Of a stretch of DNA of 32,520 bases, positions 16,151 through 23,608 are shown piece by piece (position 1 is the first letter of the stretch; each line of letters starts with the position of its first letter). The notes beneath the pieces are model-generated. The model was not told the DNA's origin. It saw only the letters and a program-made list of their open reading frames with translations, and ran no database searches. The stretch comes from Oscillospiraceae bacterium. GTDB lineage: Bacteria > Bacillota > Clostridia > Oscillospirales > Ruminococcaceae. The stretch lies in NCBI GenBank assembly GCA_017472965.1, contig JAFUNR010000022.1, forward strand, positions 1 through 32,520. The letters run 5' to 3'. The position numbers and the translations under genes are program-made.

Positions 16151-17254
16151 ATGAGACGATCGGCAGCCCCGGCCGGGCGCGTGACGGAATATGAGTGGAT
16201 GCGTCTGCTGGCCACCGTGCTGGTGGTGGTGGGCCACAGTGTCTACTGGAATATCACCACCGCCCACGGCGGCGTGTATTACAGCTCGGACGAGCTTGCG
16301 TGGATCTCGCCGGTATACCTGACATGGCCTTTTGCTCTGCTCAGCCGTGCGGCGGGCTGGGTCTACGGCTTTCACATGGCGGCATTCTTTTTCCTTTCCG
16401 GTGCGGTGCTGGCACTGCGGCCCGTGGGCGCGGTGGGACCCTTCCTGGCAAAAAAAGCAAAACGGCTGTTGCTCCCATATGTCGTGTGCGGTTTGTTGTG
16501 GATGTTCCCCCTCAAGCTGTTCACCGGCTTTTACACGCCGCAAAGCCTGCCGCGGGCGCTGGCCGCCTTTGCCCTCGGCGGGGATGACAGCGGTCACCTG
16601 TGGTTTCTTTTGGCGCTGTTCTGGTGCATGGCTGCCTTTGCCGTACTGGAAAAAGCGGCAGACATGCTGCTTGCAGCGGCGGCGCTGAAGCTGCCCATCC
16701 TGCTGCTTGCAGCGGCGGCGCTGTACCTTGGCAGCGGGCATATCCCGCAGCTGTTCGGTCTGCGCAATGCGGCGCAGTATTTTATATGGTTTGTGCTGGG
16801 TTGGGCCTTTGAGCCGGTGCGCCGGGCCATCGCGGCGCTGCCTGCCCGCCGGGGAACGCTTGTGTATGCCGCCAGCTTTGCGGCGGTGAGCGGCGGCTGG
16901 TATGCGGCGGCGCGGCTGGGGCTTGCGGGTGCAAGGCTCACCATGCTGCTTGGCTGTGCGTGGCTTTACCTGCTGGCGGCGCTGTGCGCACGCCTGCTGC
17001 GGCGTGCAGAAAGCACCCGCCTGTGGCGCACGGTGACGGCCTCGCTTTTCTGGGTATATCTGGTGCATGACCCGCTGGAGCATCTGCTGCTGCATCTTTT
17101 TATGGAAAACCGCTGGCTTGCCTTTGGCACGGGCTGCGGGGCGTACCTGCTGGCGCGTACCGTGGGGGTATTCGCCTTCAGCGTGGCGGTATATGTGCTG
17201 CGGCAAAAGCTGCAAGGGGTATTTTGCAAAAAACAGCGCATGAAAGCGCTGTAA
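16151..17254 (+). CDS. Acyltransferase-3 family integral membrane protein
   Basis: 367 residues. TEYEWMRLLATVLVVVGHSVYW near the N-terminus carries the conserved His of the acyltransferase-3 family, and FHMAAFFFLSGAVLALRP follows. About ten hydrophobic segments are visible. Members O-acylate sugars or other envelope molecules; the substrate is not predictable here. ATG 16151 is chosen for AGAAAGG 8 bases upstream; a start at 16106 would overlap GH43. Residues around 172-195 contain a 12-residue in-frame near-duplication (LLAAAALKLPIL, LLAAAALYLGSG). It follows GH43 by 29 bases. Confidence 0.82.
   Translation: MRRSAAPAGRVTEYEWMRLLATVLVVVGHSVYWNITTAHGGVYYSSDELAWISPVYLTWPFALLSRAAGWVYGFHMAAFFFLSGAVLALRPVGAVGPFLAKKAKRLLLPYVVCGLLWMFPLKLFTGFYTPQSLPRALAAFALGGDDSGHLWFLLALFWCMAAFAVLEKAADMLLAAAALKLPILLLAAAALYLGSGHIPQLFGLRNAAQYFIWFVLGWAFEPVRRAIAALPARRGTLVYAASFAAVSGGWYAAARLGLAGARLTMLLGCAWLYLLAALCARLLRRAESTRLWRTVTASLFWVYLVHDPLEHLLLHLFMENRWLAFGTGCGAYLLARTVGVFAFSVAVYVLRQKLQGVFCKKQRMKAL
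16665..16723 (+). repeat. In-frame 36-bp-period direct repeat in the acyltransferase gene
   Basis: The 23-base sequence at 16665-16687 recurs exactly at 16701-16723. The 36-base period equals 12 codons, so the reading frame is kept. It lies in a predicted membrane segment. Confidence 0.85.
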
Positions 17255-17294
17255 AAGAATACATATCGAATCAATGACAGGAGTAAAAACGGTT

Positions 17295-17867
17295 ATGAGC
17301 AAGCTGACTTTGGAAAAGGCAAAGGAGATCCTTGCCGCCACCACCACCGAGGCCCATCTGTTCGTCCATGCACAGGCGGTCAGCGCCGCCATGGGGGCTA
17401 TGGCCGCGTATTTCGGGCAGGATGTGCAGCACTGGCAGGCCATCGGCTGGCTGCATGATGTGGATTACGAAAAATATCCCGAGGAGCATCTGCAGCACAC
17501 CGAAGAGCTGCTTGCGCCCTATGAGATCGATGCCGGAGATGTGCGCGCCATCCTCGCCCACGGCTGGGGCCACTGCACCGACACCGAACCTTTGACCCCG
17601 CTGGAAAAAAGCCTGTTCACCGTGGACGAGTTGACCGGCATCATCCATGCCGCCGCCCGTATGCGCCCGCTGGGCATCACGGATCTGGAGGCCAGAAGCG
17701 CCATGAAAAAATTCAAGGATAAGAAATTCGCCGCCAAATGCGACCGCGCTGTTATCCTGAAGGGCGCAGAGCTTCTGGGACTGCCCATCGAACAGGTGAT
17801 GGAGCTTTGCATCGAGGGGATGAAGCCCTTTGCCGCAGAGCTCGGTCTTGCCCCGAAGGAGGTCTGA
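17295..17867 (+). CDS. HD-domain protein (predicted phosphohydrolase)
   Basis: 190 residues. HD motif H54-D55 within GWLHDVDYEK, upstream His25, later His68 and His89, and Asp111 in TVDELTG give the metal-site pattern of small HD hydrolases. Such proteins hydrolyse nucleotides or phosphoesters; the substrate is unknown. ATG 17295 is preferred because AGGAG (17279-17283) precedes it; an alternative ATG at 17274 lacks a site. The stop overlaps the next gene's start by one base (TGATG), a sign of coupled translation with the SprT-like gene. Confidence 0.82.
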   Translation: MSKLTLEKAKEILAATTTEAHLFVHAQAVSAAMGAMAAYFGQDVQHWQAIGWLHDVDYEKYPEEHLQHTEELLAPYEIDAGDVRAILAHGWGHCTDTEPLTPLEKSLFTVDELTGIIHAAARMRPLGITDLEARSAMKKFKDKKFAAKCDRAVILKGAELLGLPIEQVMELCIEGMKPFAAELGLAPKEV

Positions 17868-18421
17868 TGAACAAAACCGTATCTCTGCCGAATGCAGGGC
17901 AGAGCGCGGAGCCGCCGGTACAGCCGGATCTCCTGCTGGCAAGGGTGATCGCACAGGCGCGTGCGCTGGGCATTCCGGTATCCGCCAGGATCGATCCCCA
18001 TGTGCGCATTAACACCCGCGCAAAGAAGCGGTTCGGCTGCTGCATCGGCACGGTGAGCCGGGGCTTTACCATCGAGCTTGCTGCCGCACTGCTGCCGGCG
18101 GGCGAAAGGTCCTGCATGCAGACCCTCGCCCATGAGATCCTGCACACCTGTCCGGGCTGTCAGGATCACGGTGAAAAGTGGAAAGCCTATGCCGCCCGCA
18201 TGAACGCCGCCTGCGGCTACGATATCCGCCGCACCGACCGGCCGGAGGCCCTTGGTGTGGAGCTGCCGCCTGCCGCCGCGCCTGTTTTTCGCTGGCGTAT
18301 CACCTGCGCCCGATGCGGTAAGAGCTTTTTCCGGCAAAAAAGCTCCCCGCTGACCAAAAACCCGCAGCGCTACCGCTGCGCCGCCTGCGGCGGCGCTCTG
18401 CGGGTAGAAAAGCTGTGCTGA
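17867..18421 (+). CDS. SprT-like zinc metallopeptidase-type protein
   Basis: 184 residues. HEILH at 89-93 with a third ligand candidate His101 (DHGEKW) fits the SprT/SPRTN-like gluzincin core. A C-terminal zinc ribbon has Cys147/Cys150 and Cys171/Cys174. Eukaryotic relatives cleave DNA-protein crosslinks; bacterial SprT proteins are poorly characterised, so a DNA-repair role here is only inference. No signal peptide. Start overlaps the HD gene stop by one base. It ends at a bidirectional terminator. Confidence 0.85.
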   Translation: MNKTVSLPNAGQSAEPPVQPDLLLARVIAQARALGIPVSARIDPHVRINTRAKKRFGCCIGTVSRGFTIELAAALLPAGERSCMQTLAHEILHTCPGCQDHGEKWKAYAARMNAACGYDIRRTDRPEALGVELPPAAAPVFRWRITCARCGKSFFRQKSSPLTKNPQRYRCAACGGALRVEKLC

Positions 18422-18431
18422 ATCCGCAAAT

Positions 18432-18477
18432 AAAAACGAAGCGCCTCTGTTCCCTGTGCAGAAGCGCTTCGTTTTTT
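18432..18477. terminator. Bidirectional terminator between converging operons
   Basis: Stem 18432-18444 (AAAAACGAAGCGC) with 18464-18476 (GCGCTTCGTTTTT). The A run and T run make it usable from both strands, closing the SprT gene (plus) and the GH5-like gene (minus, stop at 18497). Confidence 0.85.
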
Positions 18478-18496
18478 GTGCGTCAATATACAATTT

Positions 18497-19492
18497 TCAG
18501 TCCTGTCCGCGGCCGGTCAGTGCGGCAAACACAGCCAGCTCTTCGGGACAGTAGGGGGTAAGATCCGGGTGAAACAGATCGTGCTGCCACACCTCCGGCA
18601 TACCCTGCGAGGGATTTTTTTCTGCATCCCAGTCAAGATAGGTCTGGGTTTTTCCCGCAACGAGTCCCCAGTTAAAAACGCCGATGCCCTTTTCTTTATA
18701 AAAAGGCAGGTGGCTTTCGATGCGGCAGCCATTGGAACGGTGCAGCCATTCGGTGCAGATCAGCGGACGGCCGGACTTCTCCAGCGCGGCAATATGCTCC
18801 CGCGTGGCGTCAAGCGGCTGATAATCGTGGAAGGAGACGATATCCGAAAGTCCGATGCAGGCGGCGTCGCAGCAGCCGGTGCGCCACACGCCGGAGGTCA
18901 GCGGCTGGGCGGGATCGCAGGCGCGGGCCCATGCAAATACGTTTTCCAGCAGCGGCAGGCTTTTCTCCTCCCGTCCGCTGTTGCACGGCTCGTTGTACAG
19001 ATCCCACAGCAGAATGCGTTCATCGCAGCGGTAACGGGTGATGAAATCCGTTACATACGCCTGCAGCAGCGGCTGCTCGGCGGGATCATCCGCATTGGCA
19101 AAGCCGGGGCTGGGGGTCCAGCAGCTGTTGTGAATGCCGGGAGCGGGTTCATCCTGCGGGCCAAGGTAAGGCTCCTTCATAGCAAAGGCACAGTCATCGA
19201 ACAGAATGGGCATCACCCGGATGCCGCAATCCGCCGCGATGTGCAGAAATTCCTCAAAGCAGGTGAAAAATGCCTGTTTATCCTGCTTCCACAGCAGATA
19301 TTGCATGAATACACGGCAGGCGTTGAAGCCGGCGGATGCCGCTGCGCGCAGCTCACGCTCCACAAGGGCTGTATCAAAAACCTCCCGCTGCCACATGGCG
19401 GTGGAATTCACCGCGTTGGAAGGCAGATAGTTGAAGCCGACGATCCACGGCTGACGGCGGTACCATTCCCAAATGCGTTCCTCTGACCACAT
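18497..19492 (-). CDS. GH5/clan GH-A-like glycoside hydrolase
   Basis: 331 residues. TIM-barrel glycosidase pattern: WIVGFNYLPSNAVN start, LRAAASAGFNACRVFM, LLWDLYNEPCN with the acid/base Glu, IVSFHDYQPL, and RPLICTEWLHR with the nucleophile Glu near the C-terminal third, then GVFNWGLVAGKTQTYLDW. A retaining beta-glycosidase is likely; substrate unknown. No signal peptide. ATG 19492 is preferred (about 9 bases from AAGGAG); ATG 19498 is an alternative with very short spacing. Last gene of a three-gene minus-strand operon. Confidence 0.82.
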   Translation of the reverse strand: MWSEERIWEWYRRQPWIVGFNYLPSNAVNSTAMWQREVFDTALVERELRAAASAGFNACRVFMQYLLWKQDKQAFFTCFEEFLHIAADCGIRVMPILFDDCAFAMKEPYLGPQDEPAPGIHNSCWTPSPGFANADDPAEQPLLQAYVTDFITRYRCDERILLWDLYNEPCNSGREEKSLPLLENVFAWARACDPAQPLTSGVWRTGCCDAACIGLSDIVSFHDYQPLDATREHIAALEKSGRPLICTEWLHRSNGCRIESHLPFYKEKGIGVFNWGLVAGKTQTYLDWDAEKNPSQGMPEVWQHDLFHPDLTPYCPEELAVFAALTGRGQD

Positions 19493-19514
19493 GATCATAT
19501 TCTCCTTTTCGGTA

Positions 19515-19548
19515 AAAATCAGGCCTTTCTTACGAAAATCAGGCCTTT
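19515..19548. repeat. 20-bp tandem duplication across a stop codon
   Basis: AAAATCAGGCCTTT occurs at 19515-19528 and 19535-19548, period 20 bases. It covers the last codons and TGA of the minus-strand gene ending at 19539, so the C-terminal AAGGCCTGA is repeated just downstream. Confidence 0.8.
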
Positions 19549-21470
19549 TTTCTGACGGTAAAACAGGCGAAGCCGAAGGACGGCAGCTCGCTCAGCGTGA
19601 CGATACGCCCGTTGAGCAGCGCGGTGCCCGCATGGGCGGTGACGGTATCCCACTCCCCGCCCAGGCGCACCTGCGGGCAGAATACCTCATCCGTACCGAA
19701 ATTCCACACGCCTACGGTCAGGCTGTTTTCATCCTGCTTGACCAGTGTATAAAGATCGGGTGCGGGTTCGCACACCGCAGCGGGGGCGCTGCCGGAAAGC
19801 CATGCAAGCTGGCTGCGCAGCTGGGCGGCGCGGCACCAACCGCGGGTGATGGCACGGGTATTGACGGTCTGGATGCTGTACGCCGCATCAAAGGCGTACA
19901 CAAGGAAGCGCTGCCCTGCGGCATTTTCGTAGCGGTACGCGCCGGGGGCGGCATCCATTGTGCCGTCAAGCTCATAGCGCACGATGCGGCTGAGCACCGC
20001 CGCGCCGGCAGCGGGCTCGAAGCGGCGCCAGCGGCCGCCCATGACGGAGACCACCTCGTTGTATGCGGGGAAATGCTCCTCAGCGGCGGCGAAGAACTCC
20101 TCGCCCGAAACAAGGCCCACATCAAAACCGCGGCGCTTCAGAATGCGTGCAGCGGCGGCATCCAGAATGGCGCCGTTCGCCAGCTGCTCCTTGCCGGCAC
20201 GCTCGGCGGCATCGCCGAAGATAACGGTGGGGCCATCACCTGCATCGTAGCGCACCGGCAGGCTGTTGTCGGTGACAAACCGCAGCGAGGCGGGGATGCA
20301 GCGATCCTCCAGATCACCGGGCTCGTGAGAAAAGGCAAGGGTATTCATCGGTTCGAACACCGTGATGCCCGTCGCCTTTTTGCCGGCAAAGGCTTTATTG
20401 ATGGTGCGGTACAGGTTCCGGTTGCGCATATGGCGGTCGTAATAGCCGGTTTCGTAGGTGGGAGAGGAGGTGTAATCGAACATATATTTCAGAATGCCGT
20501 CGCTGGTGCCGGCAGCCTGCATCACCTGATCAAAGCCCTCCAGATAGGCGGCGGGCACGATGTAGCGGGGGCGGGGATAGACGTCGCCCTCGCAGAAGAT
20601 CTCCACACCGCTGCCCTCTGCCCAGTGCTGCTGCATGCGCTCGTACTCGCACACGGTGGCAAGATTGGTGTTCTGGAAATTGCGCAGCGCCGCCCAGTAG
20701 GGCGCGCCGATCAGCCGCACGATGGGATGGGTATCGCCGGCAAAAGCCTTGGCCAGCGTCAGCGAATCCACGCCGTCCACATCCCACACAGAAAGGCAGG
20801 AGCAGGCGGTCAGCCGCACATTGGGATTGACCTCGTTCACCGCTTCGCGCATTTTCTGTGCAAAGACCGTCAGACCGTAGCCCTGCGCATACAGCCACGC
20901 ATCGCGCCATTTGTTGGGGCCGCCCTCGGTCAGGGCTTTTTTCATGCGTCCGGCATCGAATTTCTCGCCGGTACGCTCCTCGATGACAGCCACATGCTTA
21001 TCGCAGCAGCAGAAGCGCTCGCCGGCGCGGTAGCCCATGCGGTAGTCGTCATCCAGCTGGATGATATCCACGCCGGTGGCAGCCAGCTTTTTCACCCACT
21101 CGCCAAAAACCTGCTGCAGCGTTTCATCCAGCGGGCAGAAGTTCTCGCCGTCCTGCACGCCGTTCAGGCTGCGCATCAGGCCGATGCTGCTCATCACGTT
21201 ATTGCTGGCAAGGTCGCTGCCGCAGGTGCCGCCGTGACCCAGCACGCTGTTCCAGCTGCCCACCTCAAAGCCCTCTGCGTGCAGCAGCGGCACATATTTT
21301 TTCAGCTTGTTCAGGCTGTCCTGCTGGGCCGCCTCATTGGCGATGGGCATGGCGGGGCACAGAAAGATGCGCCCGACACCCGCCGCCTTGCAGCGGCGGA
21401 CAAACTCGGGAAAGTATTCCTCAAAACGGGGATTGGAGAGACTCAAAGGAACAGCGGTCAGGTAGCTCAT
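19539..21470 (-). CDS. Glycosidase-like protein, paralogue A (unnamed family)
   Basis: 643 residues. I do not recognise a named family. It reads like a TIM-barrel hydrolase followed by a flavodoxin-like middle domain and a small beta domain. VDIIQLDDDYRMGYR holds an acidic cluster that could be catalytic, ERFCCCDKHV a cysteine cluster, then GGPNKWRDAWLYAQGYGL and GAPYWAALRNF. GAILDAAAARILKRRGFDVGL resembles the middle domain of GH42-like enzymes. No signal peptide. ATG 21470 (MSYLTAVPLS) is chosen for AAGGAGG 7 bases upstream and because it aligns with the start of its tandem paralogue. Second gene of the minus-strand operon. Confidence 0.75.
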   Translation of the reverse strand: MSYLTAVPLSLSNPRFEEYFPEFVRRCKAAGVGRIFLCPAMPIANEAAQQDSLNKLKKYVPLLHAEGFEVGSWNSVLGHGGTCGSDLASNNVMSSIGLMRSLNGVQDGENFCPLDETLQQVFGEWVKKLAATGVDIIQLDDDYRMGYRAGERFCCCDKHVAVIEERTGEKFDAGRMKKALTEGGPNKWRDAWLYAQGYGLTVFAQKMREAVNEVNPNVRLTACSCLSVWDVDGVDSLTLAKAFAGDTHPIVRLIGAPYWAALRNFQNTNLATVCEYERMQQHWAEGSGVEIFCEGDVYPRPRYIVPAAYLEGFDQVMQAAGTSDGILKYMFDYTSSPTYETGYYDRHMRNRNLYRTINKAFAGKKATGITVFEPMNTLAFSHEPGDLEDRCIPASLRFVTDNSLPVRYDAGDGPTVIFGDAAERAGKEQLANGAILDAAAARILKRRGFDVGLVSGEEFFAAAEEHFPAYNEVVSVMGGRWRRFEPAAGAAVLSRIVRYELDGTMDAAPGAYRYENAAGQRFLVYAFDAAYSIQTVNTRAITRGWCRAAQLRSQLAWLSGSAPAAVCEPAPDLYTLVKQDENSLTVGVWNFGTDEVFCPQVRLGGEWDTVTAHAGTALLNGRIVTLSELPSFGFACFTVRKKA

Positions 21471-21536
21471 GGGGATCCTCCTTGATGTTGTACGGAGAGG
21501 CCGGCGGGCCTGCACCGGAAAGCGTTGAATAGGCGA

Positions 21537-23438
21537 TCAGTTCTTCACGGTGAAGAAGCAGCAGGTGAAGGGGGTCAGCGTGCCGGCGGTGACGGTGCGG
21601 CCATCCAGTACGGCAGTGCCCTGTGTGCACTCCAGCTGTTTCCAGTCGGTGCCCAGATGCACGGTGGGGGCATCCACCGTATCCACACCGAAGTTCCACA
21701 GGCCAACGCTCAGGCTGTTTTCATCCTTTTTCACCATCATGTACAGGTCGGGAGCGCCGTCGCAGATGGCATCGGGCTCGTGACCGGCCAGCCATGCCAG
21801 CTGGCTGTGCACCTGCTGCATACGGGCAAGACCGCGCATCACGCCGTGGCCGTCCAGCTTCTGCAGGCTCTCGCGGGCGATAAAGGCATAGACAAGGAAG
21901 CGCTGCCCTTTGGCATTGGTGTAGCGGTAGGCGGCGGGGGTGCCCTCCGCAGTGCCACCGTGCAGCGTGCTCAGGATCTCCGCACCCTCCACAGGCTGCA
22001 GGCTGCGCCACGCGCCGCCGGAAAGCCCGATCTGCTGCCAGCCGCCCACGAAATCCTCCCAGCCGGGACGGATGCGCTCACCGGCGCAGGCAAGACCCAC
22101 ATCAAAGCCGCGGCGCTTCAGGATGGCGGCGGCAGAGGCATCCAGAATGACGCCGTTTGCAAACTGCTCATCCCCGGCGCACTCGGCGGCATCGCCGAAG
22201 ACGATGGCGGCCTCGCTGCCCGCATCGTAGCGGATGGGCAGACTGTTGTCGGTGGCAAAGCGGATGGAGGCGGGGATGCAGCGATCCTCCGGCACGCCGG
22301 GATCGGTGGCCAGCGCATAGGTGTTCATCGGCTCAAAGATCTGCACGCCCACAGGGGTCTTGCCGCCGAAGGTTTTTTCGATGGTCTCGTACAGCGGCAG
22401 GTGCTTCATGTGCAGATCGAAATAGCAGGTCTCGTAATTGGGGGTGGTGGAGTAGCTGAAGAAATACTTCTGGATGCCGTCGCAGGTGCCGCAGGCGCGG
22501 TAGATCTGATCCATACAGTCCAGATACACGGCGGGCACCGTGTAGCGCACATGGGGGCAGGGATCGCCCTCGCCGTAGATCTCCACCCCGCTGCCGGCAG
22601 CCCAGCTGTGCTGCAGTCGCTCGTATTCGCACACCACGGCAAGGCCGGCCTCGTCATAGTTGCGCAGCGCCGCCCAGTAGGGTGCGCCGATCATGCGGGC
22701 CAGCGGTCTGGTATTGCCGGCGAAAATTTTAGCCAGCGTGATGGTATCCACGCCGTCCACATCCCATGTGGAAAGCACCGAGCAGGCGGTCAGCCGCACG
22801 GCGGGATTGACGGTATCCAGCGCTTCGCGCAGCTTTGCTGCCAGATGCTTCAGGCCGTAGCCCTGTGCATACAGCCATGCATCGCGCCATTTGTTGGGGC
22901 CGCCGGTAAGCAGAGCCTGCTTCATACGGACAGGATCGAATTTTTCGCCCAGCTGCTCCTCGATGAGGGCAACATGGCGGTCACAGCAGCAGTAGCGCTC
23001 GCCCTTGCGGAAGCTCATACGGTAGTCGTCATCCAGCTGGATGATGGATACGCCGGTGGCGCCCAGCTGCTTGACCCAGTCGCAGAAAAGCTCCTCAAAA
23101 ACGGGATCCAGCGGGCAGTAGTTGGCGCCGTCATCCGCCCCGTCCAGACTGCGCATCAGCGTAAAGCCGGCAGCGGCCTCCTCATAGCCGCAGGTGCCGC
23201 CGTGACCAAGGCTGCTGCACCAGCTGCCCACCTCAAAGCCCTCGGCCTGCAGCAGCGGGGTGTATTTTTTCAGCATGGCAATGCTGCGCTGCTTTTCCTC
23301 CGCAGACCCGCGGGAGGTACACACGCACAGCCAGATGCGCCCCACCTTCGCCTGCTTGCAGTAAGAGAGAAAATCGGGATAGTATTCCTCGAAGCGGGGA
23401 TTGGTGACACTGATGGGAATGGAAGTGACATAGCTCAT
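21537..23438 (-). CDS. Glycosidase-like protein, paralogue B (unnamed family)
   Basis: 633 residues, clearly homologous over its whole length to the gene downstream. RFEEYYPDFLSYCKQAKVGRIWLC, IIQLDDDYRMSFR, ERYCCCDRHVALIEE, the identical GGPNKWRDAWLYAQGYGL, and GAPYWAALRNY align without large gaps. The two therefore arose by tandem duplication, but divergence is substantial, so specificities may differ. Predicted cytosolic hydrolase of unknown substrate. AAGGAG lies 8 bases before ATG 23438. First gene of the operon, behind the promoter at 23485-23513 and divergent from the GH106 gene. Confidence 0.75.
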   Translation of the reverse strand: MSYVTSIPISVTNPRFEEYYPDFLSYCKQAKVGRIWLCVCTSRGSAEEKQRSIAMLKKYTPLLQAEGFEVGSWCSSLGHGGTCGYEEAAAGFTLMRSLDGADDGANYCPLDPVFEELFCDWVKQLGATGVSIIQLDDDYRMSFRKGERYCCCDRHVALIEEQLGEKFDPVRMKQALLTGGPNKWRDAWLYAQGYGLKHLAAKLREALDTVNPAVRLTACSVLSTWDVDGVDTITLAKIFAGNTRPLARMIGAPYWAALRNYDEAGLAVVCEYERLQHSWAAGSGVEIYGEGDPCPHVRYTVPAVYLDCMDQIYRACGTCDGIQKYFFSYSTTPNYETCYFDLHMKHLPLYETIEKTFGGKTPVGVQIFEPMNTYALATDPGVPEDRCIPASIRFATDNSLPIRYDAGSEAAIVFGDAAECAGDEQFANGVILDASAAAILKRRGFDVGLACAGERIRPGWEDFVGGWQQIGLSGGAWRSLQPVEGAEILSTLHGGTAEGTPAAYRYTNAKGQRFLVYAFIARESLQKLDGHGVMRGLARMQQVHSQLAWLAGHEPDAICDGAPDLYMMVKKDENSLSVGLWNFGVDTVDAPTVHLGTDWKQLECTQGTAVLDGRTVTAGTLTPFTCCFFTVKN

Positions 23439-23484
23439 AATGCTTCTCCTTTTTCCTTTGCCTTGACGGTTGGCTTATGCCTTG

Positions 23485-23513
23485 ATTATACCCTATCCGG
23501 CAGCGCTTTTCAA
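23485..23513 (-). promoter_or_regulatory. Promoter of the paralogous-glycosidase operon
   Basis: Minus strand: TTGAAA (23513-23508), 17-base spacer, TATAAT (23490-23485), about 47 bases before the start codon. Confidence 0.7.
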
Positions 23514-23524
23514 GAGATAATCCG

Positions 23525-23553
23525 TTGACAAAGAAGAATAATAATGGTACATT
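23525..23553 (+). promoter_or_regulatory. Promoter of the GH106 gene
   Basis: TTGACA (23525-23530), 17-base spacer, TACATT (23548-23553). Its -35 box lies 11 bases from the -35 box of the divergent operon, so one bound regulator could affect both. Confidence 0.65.
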
Positions 23554-23608
23554 GAAATCAAAGCAGAGCCTTCTGCCCGAACCTATGTCCTGTAAGGAGG
23601 ATGCCGCC

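Noticed and set aside
21525-23528. 667-codon plus-strand frame opposite paralogue B (and the similar frame at 19473-21485)
   Set aside because: Both are antisense shadows of the two paralogous glycosidase genes; their mutual similarity merely reflects that homology.
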